NCBI RefSeq assembly: GCF_000876655.1
Contig: NZ_JYCN01000031.1
Span: forward strand, 1 to 61,187
DNA length: 61,187 nucleotides
Source: Arthrobacter sp. SPG23
GTDB taxonomy: Bacteria; Actinomycetota; Actinomycetes; Actinomycetales; Micrococcaceae
Direction: 5' to 3'
Shown here: piece after piece, positions 42,859 to 50,985 of the stretch
Position numbering within the stretch: the first letter of the stretch is position 1
How the letters are laid out: every line of letters begins with the position of its first letter
The notes under the pieces: generated by a model
What the model was told of the DNA's origin: nothing
Seen by the model: only the letters and a program-made list of their open reading frames with translations
The model's database searches: none
Translations under genes and position numbers: made by a program

Positions 42859-43740
42859 ATGACTGCCACCCAGGAAACCATGGCTCCCACCACAGAACGC
42901 ATCGCCAGCGTCAGCGCCGCGGCCTACCGGATCCGCCACCACGCCCTGAACATGGGCGAGGTCCAGGGCCAGGGCTACGTGGGCCAGGCCCTCGGCGCCG
43001 CGGACATGCTGGCCGCGGTCTACGCCGACCAGCTCCGCTACCGCGCCGATAACCCCGAGTGGGAGGGCCGGGACCGGTTCCTGCTCTCCACCGGCCACTA
43101 CGCGATCGGGCACTACGCCGCTTTAGCCGAAGCCGGAATCGTCCCGGTGGAGGAACTCGAGACCTACGGCTCAGACGACTCCCGGCTGCCGATGTCCGGG
43201 ATGTCCACCTACACCCCCGGGATGGAGATCTCCGGCGGCTCCCTGGGCCACGGCCTCACCATCGCGGTGGGCATGGCACTGGGCCTGAGGTACCAGGGCT
43301 CCGGGGCGAGGGTCTACAACTTCCTCTCCGACGGCGAACTGGACGAAGGCTCTACCTGGGAGGCCGCCATGGGCGCGCACCACCACCAGCTGGGCAACCT
43401 CACCGCAATGGTGGACATCAACGCGCTGCAGGCAGACGGGAAAACGGACACCGTGCTCCGCACCGAACCCGTCACCGAGAAGTGGGAATCCTTCGGCTGG
43501 TACACCCAGCGGGTGGACGGCAACAACATGGCCGCACTCCTGCAGGCCTTCGACAACGCAGCCGCCCAGGCGGCCGCCGTCGGACGTCCTTCCGTGATCC
43601 TGTGCGACACGAAAGTGGGACGCGGAGTACCGCTGCTGGAGGAGCGCGAAAAGGCGCACTTCATGCGCATCGAAGAACACGAATGGCAGCAATGCCGCGA
43701 ACAACTGACCGCAGGATTCGAAGGGACCACCGGACGATGA
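42859..43740 (+). CDS. transketolase N-terminal subunit (split)
   Basis: A 293-aa TPP-binding half of a transketolase. RHHALNMGEVQGQGYVGQALGAADMLAAVYADQL and GRDRFLLSTGHYAIGHYAAL lead into the cofactor region SDGELDEGSTWEAAM and LTAMVDINALQADG. I prefer ATG 42859, which has GAGGAAG upstream, over ATG 42832, which overlaps the transporter stop. It pairs with the C-terminal subunit, which starts inside its stop codon. Fused transketolases are about 650-700 aa; this is the split form. Confidence 0.93.
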   Translation: MTATQETMAPTTERIASVSAAAYRIRHHALNMGEVQGQGYVGQALGAADMLAAVYADQLRYRADNPEWEGRDRFLLSTGHYAIGHYAALAEAGIVPVEELETYGSDDSRLPMSGMSTYTPGMEISGGSLGHGLTIAVGMALGLRYQGSGARVYNFLSDGELDEGSTWEAAMGAHHHQLGNLTAMVDINALQADGKTDTVLRTEPVTEKWESFGWYTQRVDGNNMAALLQAFDNAAAQAAAVGRPSVILCDTKVGRGVPLLEEREKAHFMRIEEHEWQQCREQLTAGFEGTTGR

Positions 43741-44744
43741 GCACAGCAGCCGCCGTAAAGGGCACCGCCCCCAAGCTGAAGACATCGGCCATGATCGCGT
43801 CCTTCGCCGATCCCGGCCAGAAGACCGCTTCCGCCCCGTTCGGACATGCACTGGTGAAGGCCGCCCAGGAGAACGACAAGATCGTTGGCCTTACCGCCGA
43901 CCTGGGCAAATACACGGACATGCACATCTTCGCGCAGGCTTTCCCGGAACGCTTCTTCCAGATGGGCATGGCTGAGCAACTGCTCTTCGGAGCAGCCGCG
44001 GGCCTGGCCGAGACGGGGCTGGTGCCGTTCGCGTCCACGTACTCCGTGTTCGCCGCCCGCCGGGCCTACGATTTTCTCTGCCTGGACAGCGCCGAGCCCA
44101 ACCTGAACGTGAACATCGTGGGCGGTCTGCCCGGGCTGACCACCGGCTACGGTCCCAGCCACCAGGCCACCGAGGACATGGCGATCTTCCGCGGCATGCC
44201 CAACCTGACCATCGTGGACCCCTGCGACTCGATTGACATCGAACAGGCCGTTCCCCAGCTTGCCGCCAGCGAGGGACCGACGTACCTCCGGCTGCTCCGC
44301 GGCAACGTCCCCACTGTGCTGGATGAATACGGGTACACCTTCGAGCTCGGCAAGGCGAAGGTCCTGCGCGGCGGGAACGACGTCGTCTTCATCTCCAGCG
44401 GGCTCATGACCATGCGGGCGCTGCAGGCAGCGAAGGCGCTGGCCGCGCACAACGTGGACGTCGCCGTCGTCCATACCCCCACTATCAAGCCGTTCGACGC
44501 GGCGACGGTCCTGGCCGAGATCAACACCGACCGCCTCGCGGTGACGCTGGAAAACCACAGCGTGATCGGCGGACTGTTCGAAACGGTTGCGTCCGCCGTC
44601 GTTACCGCCGGCCTGGGCAAGCGCGTGGTTCCGGTGGCGCTGCCGGACGAGTTCCTCGACGCCGGCGCCCTGCCCACCCTGCACGAGCGCTACGGCCTCT
44701 CGGTCCAGCGGATCGTGGCGAAAGTGCTCGCGGAGCTGGGCTAA
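43737..44744 (+). CDS. transketolase C-terminal subunit (split)
   Basis: A 335-aa protein overlapping the N-terminal subunit by 4 nt (ATGA). It has the pyrimidine-binding and C-terminal domains: IVGLTADLGKYTDMHIFAQAFPERFFQMGMAEQLLFGAAAGLAETG (the EQ pair contacts the TPP pyrimidine), GPSHQATEDMAIFRGMPNLTIVDPCDS and a C-terminal NVDVAVVHTPTIKPFDAATV. It moves two-carbon units between sugar phosphates. With the tetrose-type enzymes next door, erythrose 4-phosphate is the likely acceptor. Confidence 0.93.
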   Translation: MSTAAAVKGTAPKLKTSAMIASFADPGQKTASAPFGHALVKAAQENDKIVGLTADLGKYTDMHIFAQAFPERFFQMGMAEQLLFGAAAGLAETGLVPFASTYSVFAARRAYDFLCLDSAEPNLNVNIVGGLPGLTTGYGPSHQATEDMAIFRGMPNLTIVDPCDSIDIEQAVPQLAASEGPTYLRLLRGNVPTVLDEYGYTFELGKAKVLRGGNDVVFISSGLMTMRALQAAKALAAHNVDVAVVHTPTIKPFDAATVLAEINTDRLAVTLENHSVIGGLFETVASAVVTAGLGKRVVPVALPDEFLDAGALPTLHERYGLSVQRIVAKVLAELG

Positions 44745-44767
44745 CCGCAGCGCGGTTAGAGACCGAC

Positions 44768-44812
44768 GGCGGAAGCGCGGCCCCGGACAGGAGACGGGCC
44801 CGCGCTTCTGCC
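44768..44812 (+). terminator. hairpin terminator after the transketolase operon
   Basis: A long stem pairs GGCGGAAGCGCGGCCC (44768-44783) with GGGCCCGCGCTTCTGCC (44796-44812), with one mismatch and one bulge. A second, shorter hairpin CTAACC/GGTTAG (44742-44760) precedes it. There is no T-tract. It separates the operon from the regulator gene. Confidence 0.6.
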
Positions 44813-44821
44813 GTACCATCA

Positions 44822-44833
44822 ACAGTTAACACA
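44822..44833. promoter_or_regulatory. FadR/GntR operator 4
   Basis: ACAGTTAACACA keeps the GTTAAC core of the cluster's operators (9 of 12 matches). It lies before the regulator gene. Confidence 0.45.
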
Positions 44834-44836
44834 CCG

Positions 44837-44848
44837 ACTGTAAACAGT
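44837..44848. promoter_or_regulatory. FadR/GntR operator 5
   Basis: ACTGTAAACAGT (11 of 12 matches), flanked to give GACTGTAAACAGTC. It lies 28 bp before the regulator start, suggesting autoregulation. Confidence 0.6.
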
Positions 44849-44876
44849 CGACCACTGACATTGAGGAAGTGCAACG

Positions 44877-45536
44877 ATGGCCGGAGTGACAGCACCACTG
44901 CTGGGACTGCAGAAAAAGAGCCTCCGCGAGCAGGCCCTGTCCGCGCTGCGCACCGCCATCACCAGCGGCGAACTGGAACCCGGGCGGCACCTGGTGGAAA
45001 CCGAGCTCTCGGACATGCTGCAGATCAGCCGCGGAACGCTCCGGGAAGCTCTGCGGCAGCTGGAGCAGGAAGGCCTGCTCTCAGCCGGGCCGCGCGGCCG
45101 CCTTTCCGTCCGTCACCTCGATGCCAAGGAAATCCGTGACATCTATTCGGTGCGTGCGGCGCTGGAATCCCTGGCCGCCCGCACCCTGTGTGAGCTCCCG
45201 GACCGCCAGCACGTGATCGGCTCGCTGCGGGCTGCCATCGGCGCCATGGATGCGGCAGCCAAGGGCAGCCTCGAGGAGCGGATCGAATCCGACCTCGAGT
45301 TCCACCGCACCCTGTGCCGCCTCACCGGCAACGAGACGCTCCTGCACTCTTGGGAATCACTGGAAGGTTCCATCCGGATGTCCATCATGTTTGCCGGACT
45401 GGAAAAGGGCGTTTCGAACATGAGCGTGGACCGGCACCATGACATCGTGGCCGCCATCGAAACCGGGGACGCCTCCCTGGCCCGCAAGACCATCCGCGAA
45501 CACATGGACACCGCCGCGGACAACCTGGTGGCTTAG
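44877..45536 (+). CDS. FadR-subfamily GntR regulator of the carbohydrate cluster
   Basis: A 219-aa protein from ATG 44877 (GAGGAAGTG upstream). The GntR winged helix is KSLREQALSALRTAITSGELEPGRHLVETELSDMLQISRGTLREALRQLEQEGLL. The FCD effector domain (about 80-210) contains the metal-binding type residues FHRTLCRLTGNETLL and VDRHHDIVAAI. It probably binds the five GTTAAC-centred sites and represses both arms until a sugar or sugar phosphate is present. Confidence 0.93.
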   Translation: MAGVTAPLLGLQKKSLREQALSALRTAITSGELEPGRHLVETELSDMLQISRGTLREALRQLEQEGLLSAGPRGRLSVRHLDAKEIRDIYSVRAALESLAARTLCELPDRQHVIGSLRAAIGAMDAAAKGSLEERIESDLEFHRTLCRLTGNETLLHSWESLEGSIRMSIMFAGLEKGVSNMSVDRHHDIVAAIETGDASLARKTIREHMDTAADNLVA

Positions 45537-45576
45537 GGGCCCCGGCCGCGCCTGCTCCAGCGCCTACGCTGGGCAC

Positions 45577-46011
45577 ATGACCGAGCACAAGAAAACGTGG
45601 CACGCCGAACACAAAGCCGGACTGAGCAAGGGGCAACGGGCAGCCGACGTCCTGCGCAACGGCATGGGCAGCTGGCCGTTCGTGGGAATCTTCATCGCGT
45701 CCATGATCGCGTGGGCACTGGTCAATTCGTTTGCTCTTGCCGACAGAGCGTGGGATCCCTACCCCTACATCCTGCTGAACCTGTTCCTGTCCATGCTGGC
45801 CGGCCTGCAGGGCGCCATCCTGCTCATCGCCGCGAAGCGGCAGGATGCCATCGCAGCCGCCATGGCCCGGCATGACTACGACACGGATGTGCGGGCGGAG
45901 GACGAAATCCAGAAGCTGACCGACATCAACAACCAACAACTGGAGATCCTCCGGGAACTGCGGCAGCTCCTTGCGGAACGCGACCGCGACGGCGGGGCGA
46001 GGGCTCAGTAG
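45577..46011 (+). CDS. DUF1003-family membrane protein
   Basis: A 144-aa protein from ATG 45577. Two hydrophobic helices (about 32-52 and 65-86) separated by the short DPYPYILLNLFLSMLAGLQGAILL loop, then a charged helical tail (KLTDINNQQLEILRELRQLLAERDRDG), match the DUF1003 family. The function is unknown. Its last 7 nt overlap the convergent SDR gene. Confidence 0.85.
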   Translation: MTEHKKTWHAEHKAGLSKGQRAADVLRNGMGSWPFVGIFIASMIAWALVNSFALADRAWDPYPYILLNLFLSMLAGLQGAILLIAAKRQDAIAAAMARHDYDTDVRAEDEIQKLTDINNQQLEILRELRQLLAERDRDGGARAQ

Positions 46012-46787
46012 TCCACGATCGCGCCGCAGGAAATATTCACGGTGGCGTCGGTGATGGCGCCGGCCCGGTCCGAGGCGATGAACACCGCCACGTTGCCCAC
46101 ATCCTCCAGCGTTGCCGTCCGGTTCAGGTGCGCGGTCCGGGTGATTTCCTCCACAATCTCTTCACGCCCCTCAGCCTGCCAGGGAATGGTTTCCACGATC
46201 CCGCCCGTCACCAGCGTGACCACCCGGACGCCGCTTTTGCCGAGTTCCAGCGCCCACTGCCGGCGCTGGCCCTCCATGGCGTCCAGCGCAATCTTGAACC
46301 CGCCCAGCCCGTGCAGGGTCTGCGGACCCGAGCCGCCGAACATCAGAACCACGCCGGAACGCTGCCTGATCATGTGCCGCGCCGCGGCGCGGGTGGTGAG
46401 GAAGTGGGTCCGCGTGGCTGCACTGATGGGCTGGCTGAAGTCATCGGCGGCGATCTCCATCAGCGGCTGCTGGACGTCCCCGTAGGAGATCAGGTTGAAG
46501 GAGATGTCGATGCGCCTGGTCTTCTTTGCGGCCTGGTCCACGAAGGCGTCCACCTGGTTTTCGTCCAGGGCATCGACGACGGCGGTATCCGCGCTGCCGC
46601 CCGCCTCGCGGATGTCGCGGGCTACCTTGAGGAGGCGGGATTCCGTCCGGCCGGCCAGGAAGACGTCCGCGCCCTCCGCCGCGAAGGCCCGCGCGACGGC
46701 CCCTCCGACGGGACCGCCGGCGCCGTACACCAGGGCGGTCCGGCCCTTCAGGAGACCACCGGACCCGGTTGTGTTTTCCTGCGGCAT
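46005..46787 (-). CDS. SDR-family protein lacking the catalytic tyrosine
   Basis: A 260-aa Rossmann protein from ATG 46787 (CAGGAGG upstream). The cofactor loop is LVYGAGGPVGGAVA, near the TGxxxGxG norm but altered. ISFNLISYGD replaces the usual NAG motif. Where the catalytic Tyr-x-x-x-Lys should lie the sequence is LGGFK, with Leu161 in the Tyr position. The late AVFIASDRAGAITDATVNISCG is typical for SDRs. It may bind NAD(P) without normal redox catalysis, or use another residue. Neighbours give no clear pathway. Confidence 0.85.
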   Translation of the reverse strand: MPQENTTGSGGLLKGRTALVYGAGGPVGGAVARAFAAEGADVFLAGRTESRLLKVARDIREAGGSADTAVVDALDENQVDAFVDQAAKKTRRIDISFNLISYGDVQQPLMEIAADDFSQPISAATRTHFLTTRAAARHMIRQRSGVVLMFGGSGPQTLHGLGGFKIALDAMEGQRRQWALELGKSGVRVVTLVTGGIVETIPWQAEGREEIVEEITRTAHLNRTATLEDVGNVAVFIASDRAGAITDATVNISCGAIVDY

Positions 46788-46882
46788 TGCGGGCCTCCTG
46801 CCCGGAAGTGGACGATTCCTCCCACTATCTTCCTGTGGGCCGCAGGTGGCAAGGGGCACTGGGGATCAGCCCTCCGAAGGGA

Positions 46883-48583
46883 TCAGCCTTCCGGAGGCTC
46901 AGCGCGCGGGGGCGCCGGGGGCGGCTGCGTGCGCGGGCCTGCTGCCGGCGGCGCCGGCGGGCCAGGGGGCACGGCGGACTGCGAGGCTGGCACCGGCGGC
47001 GGAAGATAACCGGCCGGCGGTGCGTCGGCCGGGTCTGTCGGCCCCATGTCGAGGCGGAACGGCGGGTACTCGTCCCGCATCAGTGCCACATAGGCAATGA
47101 CGCGGTGGGTCCAGCGGTTCAGGCCGATCAGCAGGTCGAAAAGCCTCCGGCCGAAGCGGCCCGTAAACAGCAGGCTGAAACCGGCCACGATCACCAGCAG
47201 CCCGATCAGCGAGATCCCGCCGCCGCCCTGGTATCCCACCCATGTCCCGTCAGCCCAGGTGCCGTCCACCCATCTGCCGTCCACCCATGTGCGCCGGTTG
47301 CCCCATGTGCTTGCCGCGCCTGAGAAGGCGGCGACAATCAGGAGCTGGGGAAGGGCCAGCAGCCACCATTTAACCAAGACCAGGCCCCGGGAGAGGTGCT
47401 CGGGATAGTCGACGTCGAAATCCGCCGGGTAGTCCGTCCGGGCCAGGGTGAAGGGCGGGTAGCGGTCCGTTCCGATCGCTGCATAGGCGTAGAAGGCAAC
47501 CCGCCAGTTCCACCGCAGGACGCCCACGTTGAAGTTGAACAGCGAGCGCGGATAGCGGCCGGTGAACAGGATGGCAAAGCCCGCCACGATGGTGGTCACG
47601 CAGAAGGCGAACCAGAGGAAGAACAGCACGATGTAGTGCGGGATGGCCAGGAACCACTTGATCAGCCACATGCCGCGTGAGAGGGCCGGGTCCAGGTAAC
47701 CATTCAGCCGAACCGGGTACCGGGAAGTGTCCGATGGCTGCGGGTCCGTGGGCAGCGGCGTGCGGCCGCCTCCGGGCGGTATGGCCGCGGCCGCCGTAGG
47801 GTAGGGACCTGCGGCCCCCGGAGCTGCGGCGTACGGGGCATGGGCGTCCGGCCCCACTGGCACGGAGCCGGGGCCCATCGGCGCGGCCGCCGGGTAATGC
47901 GGCGGCGGGCCATGCCTGCCGAGCCCTGCGGCGCCGGCCACAATAAGCGGCACCCCCACCACCAGCAGGGCGATGCCGCCGATCAGGAGGCCGATGAAGA
48001 CCGGCAACAACAGATCGGACCGCACGCCTGCCTGCAGGTCCACGGAGACCGGGGCAGCGCCGTCGGCGTTCATAACCACCACGGCCCAGCGGCCGCTGCG
48101 CAGGTCCCACTCAATCTGCTGGGTTCCCGTTCCCTGGGCGGAGGTGGACCAGAACGTCTGCGCCCCGGGGGCGGCGGGTACGGCGTCGCCGGGGACCTCA
48201 CGGTACTGGACGCGGAACGGGTAGGACTTCAACTCAGTGATTTCGGAGTGCCGGACGTTGTCAAGGTACCGGGCAACGTCCTCCTGCGGTCCGATCCCGA
48301 TGAAGATCTGCTGCCCGGCCGCCGCCGTGCCGCGCAGCAGCAACCGGCCAGCGCTGTCCACCGGCAGGACGTCCGGCAGTTCCTCGTCCACCAGAACGTT
48401 CAGGCCGGGCGAGGTGATGGCACGCGTGGCCACGTCGTAGCGCTCGGTGGGCGTGGTCAAATATCCGTTGTCGCGCTGCTGGAAGTTGACCCATCCGACG
48501 GCGCCGGCGGCTGTCAGCAGTCCAAGCCCCATCAGGGCGGCGAGGGTGCCGAGCACCAGCATGACTATCCGGCCTGGTTTCAT
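46883..48583 (-). CDS. DUF4389 membrane protein
   Basis: A 566-aa protein from ATG 48583 (AAAGGA upstream). There is one N-terminal hydrophobic helix (about 7-30), an outer domain (about 30-185), a second helix (about 190-215), then a Pro/Ala-rich linker (about 220-300). Two DUF4389 modules follow: RYPVRLNGYLDPALSRGMWLIKWFLAIPHYIVLFFLW...TGRYPRSLFNFNVGVLRWNWRV and DYPEHLSRGLVLVKWWLLALPQ...LLFTGRFGRRLFDLLIGLNRWTHRV. The second is interrupted by a tandem TWVDGRWVDGTWADGTW stretch. The Pro-rich tail may bind other proteins. The function is unknown. Confidence 0.85.
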   Translation of the reverse strand: MKPGRIVMLVLGTLAALMGLGLLTAAGAVGWVNFQQRDNGYLTTPTERYDVATRAITSPGLNVLVDEELPDVLPVDSAGRLLLRGTAAAGQQIFIGIGPQEDVARYLDNVRHSEITELKSYPFRVQYREVPGDAVPAAPGAQTFWSTSAQGTGTQQIEWDLRSGRWAVVVMNADGAAPVSVDLQAGVRSDLLLPVFIGLLIGGIALLVVGVPLIVAGAAGLGRHGPPPHYPAAAPMGPGSVPVGPDAHAPYAAAPGAAGPYPTAAAAIPPGGGRTPLPTDPQPSDTSRYPVRLNGYLDPALSRGMWLIKWFLAIPHYIVLFFLWFAFCVTTIVAGFAILFTGRYPRSLFNFNVGVLRWNWRVAFYAYAAIGTDRYPPFTLARTDYPADFDVDYPEHLSRGLVLVKWWLLALPQLLIVAAFSGAASTWGNRRTWVDGRWVDGTWADGTWVGYQGGGGISLIGLLVIVAGFSLLFTGRFGRRLFDLLIGLNRWTHRVIAYVALMRDEYPPFRLDMGPTDPADAPPAGYLPPPVPASQSAVPPGPPAPPAAGPRTQPPPAPPRAEPPEG

Positions 48584-48626
48584 GGCCAGTCCTTTCTTGC
48601 CTCTTGCTTGGCCCCCCGGGGTCTTA

Positions 48627-48652
48627 TCCGCCCGCTCTTTTGAGCGGGCGGA
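48627..48652 (-). terminator. hairpin terminator after the alcohol dehydrogenase
   Basis: A perfect 11-bp stem TCCGCCCGCTC (48627-48637) with GAGCGGGCGGA (48642-48652) and a loop of four T. It starts 6 nt past the dehydrogenase stop. Confidence 0.75.
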
Positions 48653-48657
48653 CGCTT

Positions 48658-49713
48658 TCACGCCGTGATCACGACTTTGAGGGCCTTGGTTTCGGCGGCG
48701 CGGGCGAAGGTGTCGTAGGCGTCCATGAACTGGTCGAACGTGAAGTGGTGGGTGGCGAATTTCTCGGCCGGAACCTTCTTCTGCGCCACCAGCTTGAGGA
48801 GCATCGGCGTGGTATTGGCATTGACCAGGCCCATGCTGATGTTGATGTTCTGGATCCAGAGGTTTTCCACATGGAGTTCGACGGACTTGCCGTGCACGCC
48901 CACGTTGGCCACGTTGCCGCCGGGGCGCACCACCTCTGTGCACATGCCGAAGGTCGCCGGGATGCCCACCGCCTCGATGGCCACGTCCACACCCTGCCCG
49001 TCAGTGAGCGCCAGTACCTGTTCCTTCCAGTCGGCGTCGCCGGAAAGCACGACGTCGGTGGCGCCAAACTCGCGGGACTTTTCCAGCCGGTTCGCGTCAA
49101 GGTCGATCGCGATGATGGTTGCCGCGCCGTACAGTCCTGCGGTGGCGATAGCTGCCAACCCGACCGGACCCGCGCCCACAACCGCCACGGTGTCCCCCGG
49201 CTTGACCCGCCCGTACTGCACGCCGATCTCGAAGCCGGTGGGCAGGATGTCGGAGAGCATCACGGCCTGGTCGTCACTGACTCCTTCAGGGAGGAGGTGC
49301 AGCGAGTTCTCCGCGTACGGGACGCGCACATATTCGGCCTGCGTGCCGTCAATCAGGTGGCCGAAGACCCAGCCGATGCCGGATGCCCCTTCCTCGCCCA
49401 TGCAGTGCGAGTAAAGCCCGGTCTTGCAGTTGGCGCAGTGGCCGCAGGACTTGATGCAGGAGATGATGACCCGGTCCCCCACCTTCAGGCTGGTAACCGA
49501 GGAGCCGACTTCGGTGATGGTCCCTACGCCTTCGTGGCCCAGGATCCGGCCTTTCTGCACTGCGGGCACGTCGCCTTTGAGGATGTGCAGGTCCGTTCCA
49601 CAGATGGTGGTGGTGTCCACCTTGACGATCACGTCGCTGGGGTTCTGGATGGTGGGATCCGGGACGTCGGTCCATGACTTTTCGCCGGGGCCGCCGTAGA
49701 CGAGCGCTTTCAT
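48658..49713 (-). CDS. zinc-dependent alcohol dehydrogenase
   Basis: A 351-aa MDR-family enzyme. The catalytic zinc ligands are Cys38 (ICGTDLH) and His60-Glu61 (GHEGVG). The structural zinc site is complete, with Cys90, 93, 96 and 104 (SCGHCANCKTGLYSHC). The NAD(P) loop is VGAGPVG (about 175). It resembles threonine/sorbitol-type class dehydrogenases. The upstream STAS gene overlaps its start (ATGA). The natural substrate is unknown. Confidence 0.95.
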   Translation of the reverse strand: MKALVYGGPGEKSWTDVPDPTIQNPSDVIVKVDTTTICGTDLHILKGDVPAVQKGRILGHEGVGTITEVGSSVTSLKVGDRVIISCIKSCGHCANCKTGLYSHCMGEEGASGIGWVFGHLIDGTQAEYVRVPYAENSLHLLPEGVSDDQAVMLSDILPTGFEIGVQYGRVKPGDTVAVVGAGPVGLAAIATAGLYGAATIIAIDLDANRLEKSREFGATDVVLSGDADWKEQVLALTDGQGVDVAIEAVGIPATFGMCTEVVRPGGNVANVGVHGKSVELHVENLWIQNINISMGLVNANTTPMLLKLVAQKKVPAEKFATHHFTFDQFMDAYDTFARAAETKALKVVITA

Positions 49714-50111
49714 GCGTACTCCTTGACTCTGTGGATAAAGCCGGGGTCAACGATTTTCACGCGGCACGGCACCAAGGAGCGGTCCACTCCGGACGCCAGC
49801 CGGGACAGGCGGGCGCACTCGTGGAGTTGTTCCAGGACCGTGTCAGTGACCCGGGCGCGGGAGAGGTCGATGGTGATTTCTTTGCCGTGCAACAGCGAGG
49901 TGGTTCGCCGCGCGACCACGTACAGGGCGCGGAGGTTGGCCCCCGTCACTACGCCACGGACTTCGATGCTGGCAGCCTCCAGGTCCGCTTCGATGCGGAC
50001 CACCACTTTCAGCCGATGGTCCGAGTGTTCATAGTGCGTGGTGGATGGGGCTCCATGACGGGAGGGGACGGAGGGTCGAGTACCCAGGACAGTTCGGGCG
50101 TGCTGATTCAT
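49710..50111 (-). CDS. STAS-domain-like protein
   Basis: A 133-aa protein from ATG 50111 (GGAG upstream); a longer frame to 50213 is less convincing. The core (about 30-130) has the STAS pattern SIEVRGVVTGANLRALYVVARR, then ITIDLSRARVTDTVLEQLHECARLS and PCRVKIVDPGF. The usual phosphorylated Ser of anti-anti-sigma factors is not obvious (VTDTV in its place). It is probably co-expressed with the dehydrogenase downstream. Role unknown. Confidence 0.7.
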   Translation of the reverse strand: MNQHARTVLGTRPSVPSRHGAPSTTHYEHSDHRLKVVVRIEADLEAASIEVRGVVTGANLRALYVVARRTTSLLHGKEITIDLSRARVTDTVLEQLHECARLSRLASGVDRSLVPCRVKIVDPGFIHRVKEYA

Positions 50112-50334
50112 GAAGCCGGGTCTCCTGCTATGTCCGGGAGGCGCACTGCGCCAGCCCTTCCCCAATGTTGTAGCGAGACCTGGTGCTGATCGGCGAAGCA
50201 TTTCCCTCCCCAAGGTGCGTGCGTGAGTAACGCAGGCGTGAGATGCCCCACATCAAGGATGGCCGGTCCGGGCCGCGACAGTAAGGGACGAAAGACCCCT
50301 ATGCCGGGTGCGGGCCGCTCTGGAGAATTGCCCG

Positions 50335-50973
50335 ATGAGGAAGCCACGGAACATACAACATATTTCCAAGCCCGCAGTGTTCGCCTGGCTGGTGGCATCG
50401 GCCTTCCTGTTCCGGCGTTTTCAGTTGCGCTGGGGTGCCACGGACGCCGAAGCCGACGGCGGGCTGCCTGGCGACGAATTCCTGTCCACCGCGGATCTGC
50501 AGTCCACGCGGGCGATCACCATCAAGGCTCCGGCGGATGAGGTGTGGCCCTGGCTGGCGCAGATGGGGCAGGGCCGCGGCGGACTCTACAGCTACGACTT
50601 CCTGGAAAACCTCGCCGGCCTGGACATCCACAGCGCCGACCGCGTCCACCCGGAGTGGCAGGACATCAAGGCAGGCGACCGCTTTCACCTGGCACCCGCT
50701 GCTTCCGCCGATCTGGAAGTGGGGCTGGTAGACCAGGGCAACGCCCTCGTGCTGCGCGTTCCTCCCGGATCCCCGCCCGGGCCGTTCGACTTCAGCTGGG
50801 CGTTTGTCCTGCAACCGCAGCCCGACGGCACCACCCGGATGGTGGTGCGGGAACGTTACGCCTACCGGCAGTGGTGGGCCCGGTGCTTGGTCGAAGCGGT
50901 GGAGGTTGCCAGTTTCATCATGTCCCGGCGGATGCTCCACGGGATCAGGAGCCGCGCAGAGGGAAACTCTTAG
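50335..50973 (+). CDS. membrane-anchored SRPBCC-like protein
   Basis: A 212-aa protein from ATG 50335 (GGAG upstream). One hydrophobic segment (about 12-28, AVFAWLVASAFLF) anchors it. The rest fits an SRPBCC/START-like fold: ITIKAPADEVWPWLAQMGQGRGGLYSYDFLENL and FSWAFVLQPQPDGTTRMVVRERY. The WPWLAQMGQGRGG segment is characteristic of a family often annotated as SRPBCC proteins in actinomycetes. Function unknown. It is followed by an amidohydrolase 12 nt later. Confidence 0.78.
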   Translation: MRKPRNIQHISKPAVFAWLVASAFLFRRFQLRWGATDAEADGGLPGDEFLSTADLQSTRAITIKAPADEVWPWLAQMGQGRGGLYSYDFLENLAGLDIHSADRVHPEWQDIKAGDRFHLAPAASADLEVGLVDQGNALVLRVPPGSPPGPFDFSWAFVLQPQPDGTTRMVVRERYAYRQWWARCLVEAVEVASFIMSRRMLHGIRSRAEGNS

Positions 50974-50985
50974 TAGCCTGTCCGT

